DNA of 64,000 nt. Source: Omphiscola glabra (Eukaryota; Mollusca; Gastropoda; Lymnaeidae). Below, piece after piece: positions 14,201 to 23,600 of the stretch. The notes beneath the pieces were generated by a model. The model saw nothing but the letters and a program-made list of their open reading frames with translations, did no database searches and was not told the DNA's origin. Each line of letters starts with the position of its first letter. Position 1 is the first letter of the stretch. The translations under genes were made by a program, and so were the position numbers. The DNA lies in the NCBI GenBank assembly GCA_964017045.1, contig OZ024809.1:8145012-8209011 (forward strand). Reading direction: 5' to 3'.

Positions 14201-17200
14201 GGAATAATCGGAATATCGGGACTTTTCCAAAGCATCGGGAATCGGTATCGGAGCTGAATAATTCAGACCCGATTCCGATACCAAACGATTCTTAACTGAT
14301 TAACTAACACGAGCCGCTCCCAGCGCCAAGGTAATCTTTCATTCATGGCCGTAAGCCGGTGACAGCGCCAAGTTTGTTTCGCGTTATAAAAAAACTATTT
14401 TTTTACATTTATTTTTCTTTATTTTGTTCCGAGATTTTTAATTACCGGCAGGAAGTTTATTTAAAACCACATGTTATTAGCAAATTGTAAACAATCTTTT
14501 TGATGTACTATTTATTTATCTACAAAATGATATATTAACTATTAGAATGTGTTAGGAAATAAGAAAACTGAAGCTAAATTTCTACACATACATGCTAGTG
14601 GGAAAGGGGGCCCACATTTAATTCGGCCACAGCCTGTTTTTCAATTCGGTAGCTAATCAGTTAAATATACAGGGCGTAAGATAAATAGCTGTAACACAGG
14701 ACTGCACTGTGTGGGGGTTTGCGTAATGTTCCTAACTCCCTAATATTTCTTCACTCTTTCCTAATCATTTTCCAATCCTTTCAATTCAAGCTAATTCCAT
14801 CTCTATGCAGGAACAGTATAGATTATCTTCCAAATGAATGTACCCTAACTTTTGGATAGTGGTAGCAACTGTGAAAAAACATTTTAGAAGAACTATCATT
14901 TGCAGTTTTAAAATTCAGAATTAAACTGATTGCTGTGATTGCTGCCCTATTCCACGCACAAGTGTAAAGAACCACCTTAGATCTAATAGCATCCGAACAC
15001 AGTAACCAAAATCGCTTTTAGAAAGGAGCTATGGCATATAAAAAATGTGAGTTCCAAGGACCTGATGAAGTGCGTCTCTATTAGCTTGTAAGCGATTTTA
15101 GTCTCTCTGTTCGGGTGCTATAAGATCTATTGCTATTAAAATGCAAAATTGATTGTATTTGTTTAGTTTTTGTAACTCAATCTGGTTATCACCAGTTTTA
15201 TTTATTAATTTCTATTAATTTTATTTCACACCCCAAATTAATCATGGCGAGTGGGGACAAAAGTTTAGCATGGATTTTTTTCAAAGTCAACTCTGGAGAT
15301 TCAACAAAAGCAAAATGTAATGTGTGTGATCAAAGAATATCAAGAGGAAATAAACAAGGATACTTAACAACATCAAATATGCTGAAGCACTTAGAAGCTA
15401 AACATAGTGAAGAGTTCGAATATGAAAAAATCAAAAGAAAGGATGAAAACGAGAAACAAAAGAGAAAGCAAGCAACATTGTTTCCAGCTACAAGCAGCAA
15501 AGTCCAGAGAATAGAAAAAGAAACAACGAGGCAAATGACATTACAAACATCACTAGATCGGTCAAAACCATGGAATATTAACGACAGTAAGGCTGAAAAG
15601 GTGCACAAACATATTGCAGAAATGATAGCAGCTGATCTTCAACCATTTTCAATTGTTGAAGATATTGGGTTCATAAGGCTGTTAAAAGCAATTTGTCCCT
15701 GTTATGAAATGCCCTCCAGGAAATTTATTAAAGAAACTGTCTTTCAAGAAATTTATGATAAAGTTTTGAAGAAATTACAGCTTGAAATTAATTCAGTGCT
15801 TTTTATCTCATTGACAAGTGACTGTTGGACTGCAAGCACTTCTAAGTCATCATTTATAAGCTTTACAGCTCACTGGATTAATGATAACTATGAGTTAAGA
15901 TGTGCCATTTTGCAAGTCACTCCATTTAATGATAAACACACTGCTGTCAATATATGTGAAAACATATTAAATACAATGCAAAAATTTAACCTAAGCAGTA
16001 GTAAAGTCCATCTTGTGGTGAGAGACAATGCAGCTAACATGGTAGCAGGAATTACCCAAGCAAATTTACAATCATTGCCATGCTTTACGCACACCTTACA
16101 GCTGGTACTAAATGATGCCATATTGAGCAGCGTTATGTCAAAGATATTATTGCTGTCTGCAAACAGATTGTAGGACATTTTCACCATTCGTCTTCAGCAT
16201 TTACTAAATATCAAGAGTATCAAAAACAGTTCAAAGTATCTGCACACAGATTTATACAGGATGTACAAACAAGATGGAACAGTCAGTACCAAATGATGAA
16301 TAGGATACTTGAACAAAAGGCAGCTCTCATTGCATATTGCAGTGAGCATTCAAAACCAGCGTGTTTGGAAAGTAGTCAGTGGAAAGTGTTGGAAAAGCTT
16401 CAAAAAATATTGAAAACTTTGAAGATTGCACCAATTTTATGAGCACCCGGGATGCAACAGCTGCGTTGATAATTCCAAACATCAAAGTGATCAGGCACTT
16501 TTTTTAATCTGCAGAATCAAATGGACTGTTCTCTGGCTTGGGATCTACATTACCATCATGGAAATCATCAGTTGAACTTAGATTAAGCTCCTACATTAAT
16601 GATAAAAACTTAATTCTTGCCACCTTCCTTGATCCACGATTTAAAGATAAGTTCATTGAACAAGAATATAATGGCAAACCTGTGGATGAAGCGCTTGCTG
16701 AATGGCTGTCGGAAGACCTGTCAAATAACATAAAGTATAGTCACAGTGAAACTGCCAGTCTTCCTGATTCTTCAGATTCAGCCGGCAGTGATGATGAGCA
16801 AAATATGGCTTTCAATTTCAGTTTTGAAAAGTGCTTTGCTGATATGAAAAAGAAAAAGAAAGCCGATCAACAAGAAACAAGCAATACAAATGCTACAACC
16901 ACAACAACAAAGAGTCAATTTTCAGCAGCAAGTATTTAAAATTAGAACAGAAATATCAAGGTATCTAACATTTAAACTGATTGCAAACAATGAGAATCCT
17001 CTTAGCTGGTGGAAAGCGAACAAAGAAGAACTTCCAAGTTTGGCTCTCCTCTCAAGAAAGTATTTATGTGCTCCGCCTTCTTCAGTAGAGAGCGAGAGAA
17101 TTTTTAGTGTAGGTGGCAATATATACTCGCCAAAGAGAAACCGTTAAGAACCAACAACTGGAGAGATGCTTATGTTTTTGCACTATAATTTGCGAGTGCT

Positions 17201-19654
17201 TCAGTTTGACTATGATTAAATGAATATTCTTACTATCAACTGATTGAACTGAATAAATTTTTTCTCATTAAAATGGAATTATTTATATTATTTTGAACTC
17301 AATACTACATCTTTGTATTATTAAAATTATTGATAGTGTTTATATAAAACCTTTCCAATACATTGTTATCTAGCATATTGTAAAGCTTCAATAGCAAGTT
17401 AATAAACTTTTCTAATCAATTCTCAACTCTTATATTAATTAAATATGTTAATACCTGGGCACAGTAATAATATATGTAATAATGGCCAGGAATCGGAATC
17501 GTATCGGGAATCGTATCGCAATCGGGATAATTGCGTAGAATCGGAATCGTATCCGAATCGTTAAAAATTTTGGTATCGTCCCATCACTAGTATGTGCATT
17601 AAGTTTGATCTCGTTTAATTCACCCATGCAGGAGCCTTTGTTTGGAATTATATTTATACAGCCCATATAAGAACAAAAATAATTTTGGGCCCCTATAAAA
17701 AAAATGGAACATCTAATTAAGTTCACACCCCCCCCCCACCTCTAAGTCTACCCCCCTCCCCGTATTAGGCGTATTTCATTCTGTTTGTAAACATGCCTAC
17801 AGTTTGAAAATTTCATTTAGGAAACCAACTTATAGTATAAGTATAGGTGATCAAAAATCTGGCAACATGGTGAAAATAAAAATACAAAACAAATAGAGCT
17901 ATGGTTGGGGGATGTTCACAGACGCTTTAGAAATAAAATAAAATGAAAATAATCGCTGTATAATTCAGTATTAGTTATCTATCACTGCCTGGATTTAAAT
18001 TTAAGAAGAACACATGTAAGTTTACATCAATTACATTACATGCGATAATACGAAATTTGATCAGAAATAATATACAGTGAAATGAAAGATTACCTTATTT
18101 AGATCATACTAATAGTAAAAAATAATAGTATTAGGCTAATGCTCATCTGTGGTACCTCATTTCATTAGGTTAGGTAGGATAGATTTAGGGTTCAGGTTAG
18201 GGTGAGGGATAGATTTAGGGTTCAGGTTAGGGTGAGGGATACATTTAGGAAGTTTTTTCATTATTTTTAAACGTTTTATTCTTAATTTTACGAGTCGTGT
18301 CAACCAAGATGGCGGCCATGTTAAAAAAACGCGGTACCAGTAGCGTGCAATTACCTAGTATTATAATAGTAATAATCATATATTTTATTATCAATTGACA
18401 ATTAGTATTGGTCATTGACTCAGTTGTAATTTTAGTAGTAGTAGTATCACAATAAGATACTAAATAATTCAAAATTTTTTTTTTAATAAACCAATGACAT
18501 AGTTGAATAGAGCTAATTTTTAACAGAATTATAACACCAAAATCATATTTTTAGCTGTTTTAGTTTTAAAGTTATGAATTTTTAAAGTACGACTTGGTTT
18601 GTCATTTTTTACTATGGACTACACCTCCACATCTTGTGACCTCATTCCGCTGATCGCGTCATGCGCAATGACTATATAGTTTATATAAGGCAACGCATCC
18701 CCTTTATTTAAACACACTGTTTAGGGTCAACTTATTTTAATCTTTCAACTTTGGCACATGAATAATTAATTAAAGCTCTCCCTGACCAATGGTTTAATAG
18801 TTTTTGCACACGGCCAACTCATATGAATGAAATAGTATTATGGTATAGCCATTATGCAAATGCAAGTGGCTGTGTGAATGGCTGCTCAGTACAACGTTTT
18901 GCACACGGCAAATTGTGATCATTTATAATATGGACTCTACCGGGTTTTTAAACCTCAAATTAGGATATTCTTGTTTAAAAGACTTTTAAGTTCAATCGAA
19001 ACTATAACCTATCCAAATATTTTGATGTAAATAGTGATAATAATTTAATATTTGTCGAGGATTGGCATCTTCCGCCTTTGGAAAAGGGTGCGTGGTCACA
19101 CCCTAGCGAATTTGGGTAGGCGACCTACATAGTAAACTGCTCATGCGGAGAACCATGGCGTCTCTCGGAAAGGACATGTCGCTTTGAAATTTGGCATACT
19201 GGTAGATCAATGTATGCCCGAGATGCATAATAAATATGAAAATGACATGTTTTTTACTTTAACTTTTATTAATGGTGAAAGTTGCCTTATATTCACCAAG
19301 GATTTTCTCAAATATTAACAGATTGTAAATAAAAAAGAGATTTATTAAAATGTAGGCCAAGATGTCCTCTAAAGCGTAAGGCCGGAAAAGGAACACAATT
19401 GTGGGATATAGTAATTATTTTATGAATGCAATTGCACCAACATCAACAAATTAAAAACACGGATTTTCGCGCGCCGACGCCCATTTCCCATACAAAATTT
19501 TTAGTAGTCTCCCTTGCTTTACCAAAGTGCCTAATGATAGTATCAGTATCAGTCCAGTTTTACCTCCATTTAGTCCAGTTATTTTTGTACAAAGGCGATA
19601 AAGCAGTTCTGATACAGTCTGCATTTGCTCATCTGCCACTTTTCTTAAAGCCAT
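2205..19654 (-). CDS. TUBGCP3: Gamma-tubulin complex component 3, N-terminal part (11 exons, continues past left edge)
   Basis: Subunit of the gamma-tubulin small/ring complex (with gamma-tubulin and GCP2) that nucleates microtubules at centrosomes and basal bodies. I joined 11 minus-strand exons with GT-AG borders and consistent phases: 19654-19564, 12098-12053, 11466-11408, 10729-10662, 10436-10362, 8423-8194, 7616-7510, 6494-6423, 4547-4429, 3644-3519, 2273-2205, giving 354 residues. Family matches by eye: an N-terminal helix (SELLYRLCTKI), LHRKLQSQ, the linker GSSGISSI, VLQGISG, and the start of the GRIP1/Spc97-Spc98 region (GWLYMKIKSYI, FGLVGQSFCAAL). Human GCP3 has about 900 residues, so the remaining C-terminal half must lie left of base 1. 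GCP2 is the closest alternative, but the N-terminal residues favour GCP3. Introns are swollen with minisatellites and transposons. Confidence 0.93.
2280..3410. repeat. Three short minisatellites in a TUBGCP3 intron
   Basis: About 30-bp units near 2285-2390 (GTTGCAGGTAAATACATTGG type, x4); about 51-bp units at 2690-2815 (x3, ACTATTGACAAACTC core); and a 22-23-bp array at about 2870-3395 (TCACAAGACAAATCACTCTG, about 24 copies). Confidence 0.92.
3519..3644 (-). CDS. TUBGCP3: TUBGCP3 exon 10
   Basis: 126 nt, phase 0 to 0; encodes SECGWLYMKIKSYID and KAFGLVGQ, matching the family's LSELGWLHxKIRxYxD...FGLVGQ at the start of the GRIP1 domain. Confidence 0.95.
3645..4428. other. TUBGCP3 intron, no distinct element
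   Basis: AT-rich intron sequence between exons 10 and 9; no repeat family or open frame was recognised. Confidence 0.6.
4429..4547 (-). CDS. TUBGCP3: TUBGCP3 exon 9
   Basis: 119 nt, phase 1 in and phase 0 out. Encodes LKDLVYVLQGISGHWIKF and AYKVDNE, the conserved start of the core (family form: FVFQGIDGxxIK...CYKV). The 25-bp minisatellite begins right at its splice acceptor, so the pyrimidine-rich array is the upstream intron end. Confidence 0.93.
4548..6304. repeat. 25-bp purine/pyrimidine minisatellite, ~70 copies
   Basis: Units such as GGGAAGGTGAAGGGAGAGTA plus ATGAT, with variants (GATGG, GAAGA, AACGA, 1-3-base indels). The plus strand is almost all purine. In the sense of TUBGCP3 the array is C/T-rich and ends at the acceptor of exon 9, so it supplies that exon's polypyrimidine tract. 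Long open frames on the minus strand are artefacts of the repeat. Confidence 0.96.
6423..6494 (-). CDS. TUBGCP3: TUBGCP3 exon 8
   Basis: 72 nt, phase 1 to 1; encodes NIPNSQQAANSLPRGTLTHQ and GDR. A linker exon leading to the VLQGISG segment. Confidence 0.78.
6582..6948. mobile_element. hAT-like MITE
   Basis: Inverted ends: left AGTCCTCAAACTATGG, right TTTTGAGGGCCCCTG, resembling non-autonomous hAT elements; related to the copy at 9766-10101. A clear target duplication was not found, so the borders are approximate. Confidence 0.55.
7510..7616 (-). CDS. TUBGCP3: TUBGCP3 exon 7
   Basis: 107 nt. Acceptor TTTTACTTCTACCAG and donor AAAG/GTAATTC. It enters at phase 2 and exits at phase 1; without it, exons 6 and 8 do not join in frame. 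It encodes a linker with LNRPTNADPHANRLR and FSRNVENKG. Similarity to the family is weak, so the call rests on splice sites and phase. Confidence 0.75.
7875..8000. repeat. 16-bp minisatellite, ~8 copies
   Basis: Units ATGAGAACATTCTGTC in a TUBGCP3 intron. Confidence 0.9.
8194..8423 (-). CDS. TUBGCP3: TUBGCP3 exon 6 (linker exon)
   Basis: 230 nt, phase 0 in and phase 2 out. A Ser/Gly-rich linker containing GSSGISSI, which is shared with vertebrate GCP3, and ending SFIP before the donor GTAAATAG. Confidence 0.9.
8440..8745. repeat. ~57-bp tandem repeat, ~5 copies
   Basis: Units containing TATAAATACAAGTTGAC and AACATGAAATGAAACT immediately upstream (in TUBGCP3 sense) of exon 6. Open frames extending past the exon's acceptor arise from it. 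Confidence 0.88.
8950..9480 (+). pseudogene. LINE 3' fragment with zinc-finger-like tail
   Basis: A decayed reading frame (RWMGHAAGMEDHR, then VFSIDTTKWEQTAQDRVRWR, then CLRCHRLF) typical of the C-terminus of a non-LTR retrotransposon polyprotein. Stops interrupt it (for example TAA TAA at 9122-9127). Intronic to TUBGCP3, opposite strand. Confidence 0.7.
9766..10101. mobile_element. hAT-like MITE with 8-bp target duplication
   Basis: Ends CATGGATCCTCAAACT and AAGTTTGAGGACTCCTT are inverted repeats. Flanked by TGTTAGAA at 9758-9765 and 10102-10109, the 8-bp duplication expected of hAT elements. No coding capacity. Confidence 0.85.
10362..10436 (-). CDS. TUBGCP3: TUBGCP3 exon 5
   Basis: 75 nt, phase 0 to 0; encodes MLLRNRSAILKLLQELSSL followed by DDQSQQ. 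It fits the family segment that follows LHRKLQSQ. The acceptor is preceded by a T-rich tract (TTTTTTTTGTGTGCTCCAG). Confidence 0.88.
10662..10729 (-). CDS. TUBGCP3: TUBGCP3 exon 4
   Basis: 68 nt, phase 1 in and phase 0 out; encodes a segment ending ADLHRKLQSQ, a well-conserved GCP3 signature. Confidence 0.9.
10895..11385. repeat. 97-bp tandem repeat, 5 copies
   Basis: Units beginning AAGCTCATATTGTTCTTAAA at 10895, 10992, 11089 and onward at an exact 97-bp spacing; a few SNPs separate copies. Lies in the intron between TUBGCP3 exons 3 and 4. Confidence 0.95.
11408..11466 (-). CDS. TUBGCP3: TUBGCP3 exon 3
   Basis: 59 nt, phase 2 in and phase 1 out; encodes QTSTKDEDEFRIVERLKKQ. This corresponds to the charged helix before the LHRKL motif. 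The donor is GTAAGATG. Confidence 0.85.
11690..11900. repeat. Interspersed repeat fragment with (ATT)n
   Basis: A GC-richer patch (GGCGCTACAGCCCATGCAGG) followed by a pure ATT microsatellite at about 11830-11854. Looks like a retroposon end; family unknown. Confidence 0.5.
12053..12098 (-). CDS. TUBGCP3: TUBGCP3 exon 2
   Basis: 46 nt, phase 1 in and phase 2 out. Encodes DVVHHVQYAHTICS, matching the short GCP3 segment of the form DVAxxFQYAxxVI. Flanked by an acceptor ending ACAG and a donor GTGAGG. Confidence 0.85.
12832..12975. repeat. TTAGGG-rich interspersed repeat, copy 1
   Basis: Contains GTTCAGGTTAGGTTTAGGGA-type sequence followed by ACGGGTCGTGGCAACCAAAA. Related copies lie at 18155-18350 and 21195-21395. 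The telomere-like hexamers are interspersed, not a true telomere. Confidence 0.75.
13178..13873 (-). mobile_element. 5'-truncated LINE (reverse transcriptase C-terminus) with 11-bp target duplication
   Basis: A 223-residue open frame (13861 to 13190) contains FNYLGSTIDTNGG, VLLYGAETW, RWRWIGHTLRKP and [18 protein letters not shown], typical of the C-terminal part of non-LTR retrotransposon polyproteins. The 3' end is GAA-rich. The flank TATGAGTTAAC is duplicated (13167-13177 and 13874-13884), as expected of target-primed insertion. Sits in TUBGCP3 intron 1, same strand. Confidence 0.9.
14978..15130. repeat. Imperfect long hairpin inside the hAT element
   Basis: The left arm from 14978 (TAGATCTAATAGCATCCGAA) and right arm to about 15130 (TTCGGGTGCTATAAGATCTA) are imperfect inverted repeats of about 40 bp around a 70-bp loop, just before the transposase start. 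May be a small nested MITE. Confidence 0.7.
15244..17146 (+). pseudogene. hAT transposase (BED zinc finger, DDE, hAT dimerisation), frameshifted
   Basis: The start ATG is taken at 15244 (MASGDKSLAWIFF). A BED zinc finger follows (C-x2-C ... HLEAKH, about 15318-15405), then catalytic-region blocks TSDCWTAS and VVRDNAANM with the first two expected Asp residues. The frame breaks near 16140, again near 16420-16510, and near 16905-16940. The C-terminal hAT block (PPSSVESERIFSVGGN) is at about 17075-17120. Because of several frameshifts and stops, this copy cannot make an active protein. Confidence 0.9.
18155..18350. repeat. TTAGGG-rich interspersed repeat, copy 2
   Basis: TTAGGGTTCAGGTTAGGGTG appears twice, followed by ACGAGTCGTGTCAACCAAGA and AAACGCGGTACC. 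Same family as 12832-12975 and 21195-21395. Confidence 0.78.
19564..19654 (-). CDS. TUBGCP3: TUBGCP3 exon 1 (start codon)
   Basis: Residues 1-30. The ATG is the complement of 19652-19654; the peptide begins MALRKVADEQMQTVSELLYR and ends LNG before a phase-1 donor GTAAAAC. The next exon completes a Gly codon and continues DVVHHVQYA, as expected for GCP3. Intron 1 is about 7.5 kb and holds the hAT transposon and a LINE. The choice of start rests on the downstream splice fit and on similarity to the family N-terminus. Confidence 0.85.
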
Positions 19655-19994
19655 TGCTAAAAATAAAATAAAACATACTATCTCGACTTTGTTATAAACT
19701 TTTCAAATTTAAAGATGTCTTTTCAAATTTAGCTGTCCGATACTATTCGGCTCCAATCTTGTTTTGGTCATACCGTTTGTCGAGATAAAAAATTAAGCCG
19801 AGATATATAGCATTTAGTCAGTTGCTAGGTATTTTACTCATACGATGAACCAAATTAAAAGCTTCTATGCTCCTTTATTACGATTTTTTTTTTAAAGACC
19901 CCGAAGTTTCATATCTTAAGTTGATTTTTTTAAATAAAAAAAGCAAGAAGCATCTCAACAAATTAACAGTGTCAGCAGAAGCGTCATCTTTCGC

Positions 19995-20440
19995 CTTTTT
20001 CGTCCTCGAGGAACAGCAGCCGATCTTCATCGACGTCTGTGGTTAGGACATAGGCCGCCTACAAGAGCCCTCCAGGCATCACAATCCTGAGCCAATCTCT
20101 CCAGCCTCCCCCAAGTGTGGCCAAGTTTCTTGGTATCCGCTTCCACTTCACGGCGCCAAGTGTTCATCGGCCTGCCTCTTTTCCGTTTTCCTTGAGGGTT
20201 CCAGTTCAAGGCTTGTCTAGTTATGCTGGAAGCAGGTTTCATTAGCGTATGGCCTATCCATCTCAATCTTCTCTGGAGGATCTCTTGTTCTACCGGTTTC
20301 TGCTTTGTCCGCTGCCACAGTTGCTGGTTGCTGATTCTGTCGGGCCAGTGAATCCCGAGAATCCTTCTTAAGCAGTTATTGATGAAGGGCTGGATTCTCT
20401 TCATATTCCCAGCAGTGGTTCTCCATGTCTCCGGCAGAGG
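19995..20440 (-). mobile_element. LINE fragment, second copy of the 13178 family
   Basis: Minus-strand frame with [30 protein letters not shown] and [18 protein letters not shown]; close in protein sequence to the LINE at 13178-13873 but more truncated. It lies just upstream of the TUBGCP3 start codon. The adjoining 20435-20520, with a poly-G tract, looks like part of another repeat. Confidence 0.85.
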
Positions 20441-20639
20441 CGTAGAGAGGTGAATTGGGGGGGGGGGGGTATCCGACCCAAGGGGGAATTTTTTCTTCAT
20501 ATCGAGGGGCGGCATTTACGGTATAAACCACATATTGTTTTGTGAGTGAAAGCAGAAACAAGTTTGGCCCGAGACTGTTATTCCTGAATCGGCTACGTCT
20601 ACGTAAGCCATTGGACATTTAATTTTAAAGTGTCAATAA

Positions 20640-23600
20640 GCTACTCCATTATCTCATGAAACGGAGGAATGCAATATAGTTAACAATGATTATAATTTTC
20701 TATTTTGGCGTCCCCTGAGACTAGCACCCTGGCGGTCACCCCTTTCACCCTCTCTTCCTTTCGTCTGGCCTTGGACGCTTTGGTATTCAGTCTTAGACGA
20801 ATATTATTACTGTGTGTTGTTTAATTAAGGTGGATAATAATAAAATGAAATTAATAATCTTTTATGACAGTAGTTTCCCTTGAGATGCGCGCGCACATGA
20901 CAACAAACATGGAGGTCTTCATAAAATGCGGAGGATCTTAAACGTATATAACGAAATATTAAAAACAAAAATATTAATAGCTTAAAATAACGACAGATAT
21001 TGAATTTTAGATGTAACTTCTCTAAATTTCTCACGCAGAGATCTGGATTCTGAATAAAGGTCTTTCTATTGGCATTGCAAATACGTTCCCCTTAAAGAAA
21101 ATTAAGTTAAATTAGGACCTGAAACTGAAATACTGAGTCAGTTCAGTGAGTGATTGATAGTGGTGATTAATTAATATCAGAATAAGGCTAATTAAGCCAG
21201 ATAGATCGTTCCTCATTTCGTTAGGTTTAGGGATAGATTTAGTGTTCAGGCTAGGTTTAGGGATAGATTTAGGGTTCAGGTTAAGTTAGGGATACATTTA
21301 GGAAATTTTTTCCTTATTTTTTAACGTTTTATTCTGAATTTTACGGGTCACGGCAATCAAGTTGGCCGCCATGGTAAAAAAACGCGGTACTATCTATTCG
21401 AAGTTAACCAGAATAATATTTTAAGGGTTCGTCTATTAATCACTTCAACAATTTTTGACCCCCTCTCCCCTTGTCAACTACTGTTAAACTTCCAAAGTAA
21501 TTATGTCAACATTTTCTAACACACCCCCCCCCCCATTTACTTCGGGGGAGGGGGGAGAGAAAATATAAATTTTACTTTGTGTTGATTTATTTTAATGAAA
21601 TAAAATTTTTATAAAAAACATTATATTACAAAAAAATTATTACATCTTTAGATTTAGCTTGTTAAAACTTTTTTTTGACAACATAAGAGTGATTTCAGTG
21701 ATGTAATAAAACAAAATAATGACTACCAATACTTAGACTTAGTCATTACTGTACTACATCTACCAATGTAGTTTTTTTTATAGTAAACTACCAATAGCCG
21801 CCTAGAAGCTACTACTACTGGTAGTGGAGTACCAATAGCTCTCTAAAAAGCTATTGGTATTTTACTAACAATAGCCCAGCCATTTTATAATGCAGAATCA
21901 ATTAAAATGTTGTTAAAGACTAAATATCAATGTTTGTGGTATAAATATGATTATTGTCAGTAAAACTGACAATTATAGAATAGTTTCTAGCTGCTATCAT
22001 ATTCCTATGGAGTTGCCAGGTGCTGCTCTATCGTAACAATGGGCATCAGGGACATCATTTGGGTAGGGCAAGGGGCATTTATTCCCCCCCCCCCTTCCCG
22101 AATTTGCAGGTTTTATTTAAATTGCTATGTACTTGGCGCCTCCAGTAATAAACAACTTAACAAGCCGACCAAGTTTTCATATTGTCCCGCATCTCTCCCC
22201 CCCCCCCCCCCCCCCCAATCCTGAAAAAACCCTGAAAGGACGCCCCTTATCGGCATAGTCTAAAGTAGCTGATTTATTATTTTCATCTTGCGGAACTGAT
22301 ATACCAGACAAGTCAACATCATCCTCATCTAACCATTCTGCACTTAAAATAGAAGCATTGTCAGTTGTGAGCAACAATTGCCATAAGCTCTCACTATCTC
22401 CTTTCAGCTACTGGCATTGGTCGAATCCTTTTTTGTTGAGGAGCAGGTGCTAATTTCTTATGCTCAAGAGGGCATTGTCGGTGCTGTTGAACATGCTTTT
22501 TCAACATGACATGTGATGCAAAATAGATGTTACAGATTTAGCATAACCTTTCAAGCAGTGATGTTATTATTGTTACTTACTTTACTTTCCCCTAATTCTC
22601 AAAATATCATATCAATGATATATCAATGTCATTTATCTTTACTGCATAACACTTGAACCTTGTTCCATACCTGCAACATTTGCAACAAACAGATACTACA
22701 TTATGAAGAGAGGCGAACTTTTGACTTCTCTTGCACTAACAAAGTGTACTAACATTCTGACCAGCCATCTGCAGTGCACAGACAGATACACATAAAATAA
22801 ATCTTATATTGTTAAAAGCCTAAAAATTTAATGGCTATTTACTCTCATTTACACTTGTATGTTTTTTAAAATAATGTAATAACCAGTCAATTTTTTATAT
22901 TAAAATTTTAACAGAAAAAATTATTGTTGAAGTTAACTAATCTAAACCCCCTCCCTCTCCCTTGTCAACAACTGTCAAAAATTTCCACCACCCCCACCCG
23001 TTTTTTTGACATAAGTAATGGACGTAAAGTTAATTTTCACATTTTTTTGGGACTTCCTTTCTTCGCACTATTGCTTCAGGTTTATTTTTAGCATAATTTT
23101 GTTTATTTCCTCACGTGACCCTCTTGCCCAATGTCAAAGATGAGCATGCTCTGTGCGAAACTTCAAAGTCAGTTGACATCGACTCACCATAACAATAACA
23201 ACCCCTTATTCAGGCTTATTCAAACTTATTGCCTTATTATTATTATTATCCCACATCCACAGCCTATAATGGATTTGGTCGCAGTAGGTGTCCCTCTCAC
23301 TCAAAACTCTTAACAATAATGTATAATATGCTTACCAATAATACTTGTTGTCTCCGCTTGGCTTAGGTTGCCCCAAGGTGAACCTCTTGTCATGTGTCAG
23401 CCGTAAGGTCCCTTTACTTTAGCGGTGCTTTTGTAAGCCGTAAGCATTTGTTGTTTAATTCTCAAATAAAGATTCTTATTTTTCTGACATTTTTTTCCTC
23501 CATCGTTAGGTAACTTCACAATCTGGCTGGTTTCTCTATAATAAAGAACATAGCAGTAATCAGTAATAACATGATTTATATTAAAATTATTGGATTCAAA

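Larger units (their letters stand above)
14170..17589 (+). mobile_element. hAT DNA transposon, decayed, complete ends
   Basis: Terminal inverted repeats TAGTGATGGGACGAT and ATCGTCCCATCACTA; GTATGTGC is duplicated at 14162-14169 and 17590-17597 (8 bp, hAT hallmark). The subterminal regions are rich in (A)TCGGAATCG-type words on both sides, likely transposase-binding clusters. The inside carries a broken BED-type transposase gene. Inserted in TUBGCP3 intron 1, opposite to the host gene. Confidence 0.95.

Noticed and set aside
18690..18720. TATA-like TATATAAGGCAACGC as a promoter
   Set aside because: It lies inside TUBGCP3 intron 1 with no gene starting downstream.
22177..22510. Acidic minus-strand frame (WLDEDDVDLSGISVPQDE) and an upstream frame with HRQCPLEHKKLAP
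   Set aside because: May be a transposon-derived fragment, but a stop separates the pieces, the end runs into a poly-C tract, and I recognise no family.
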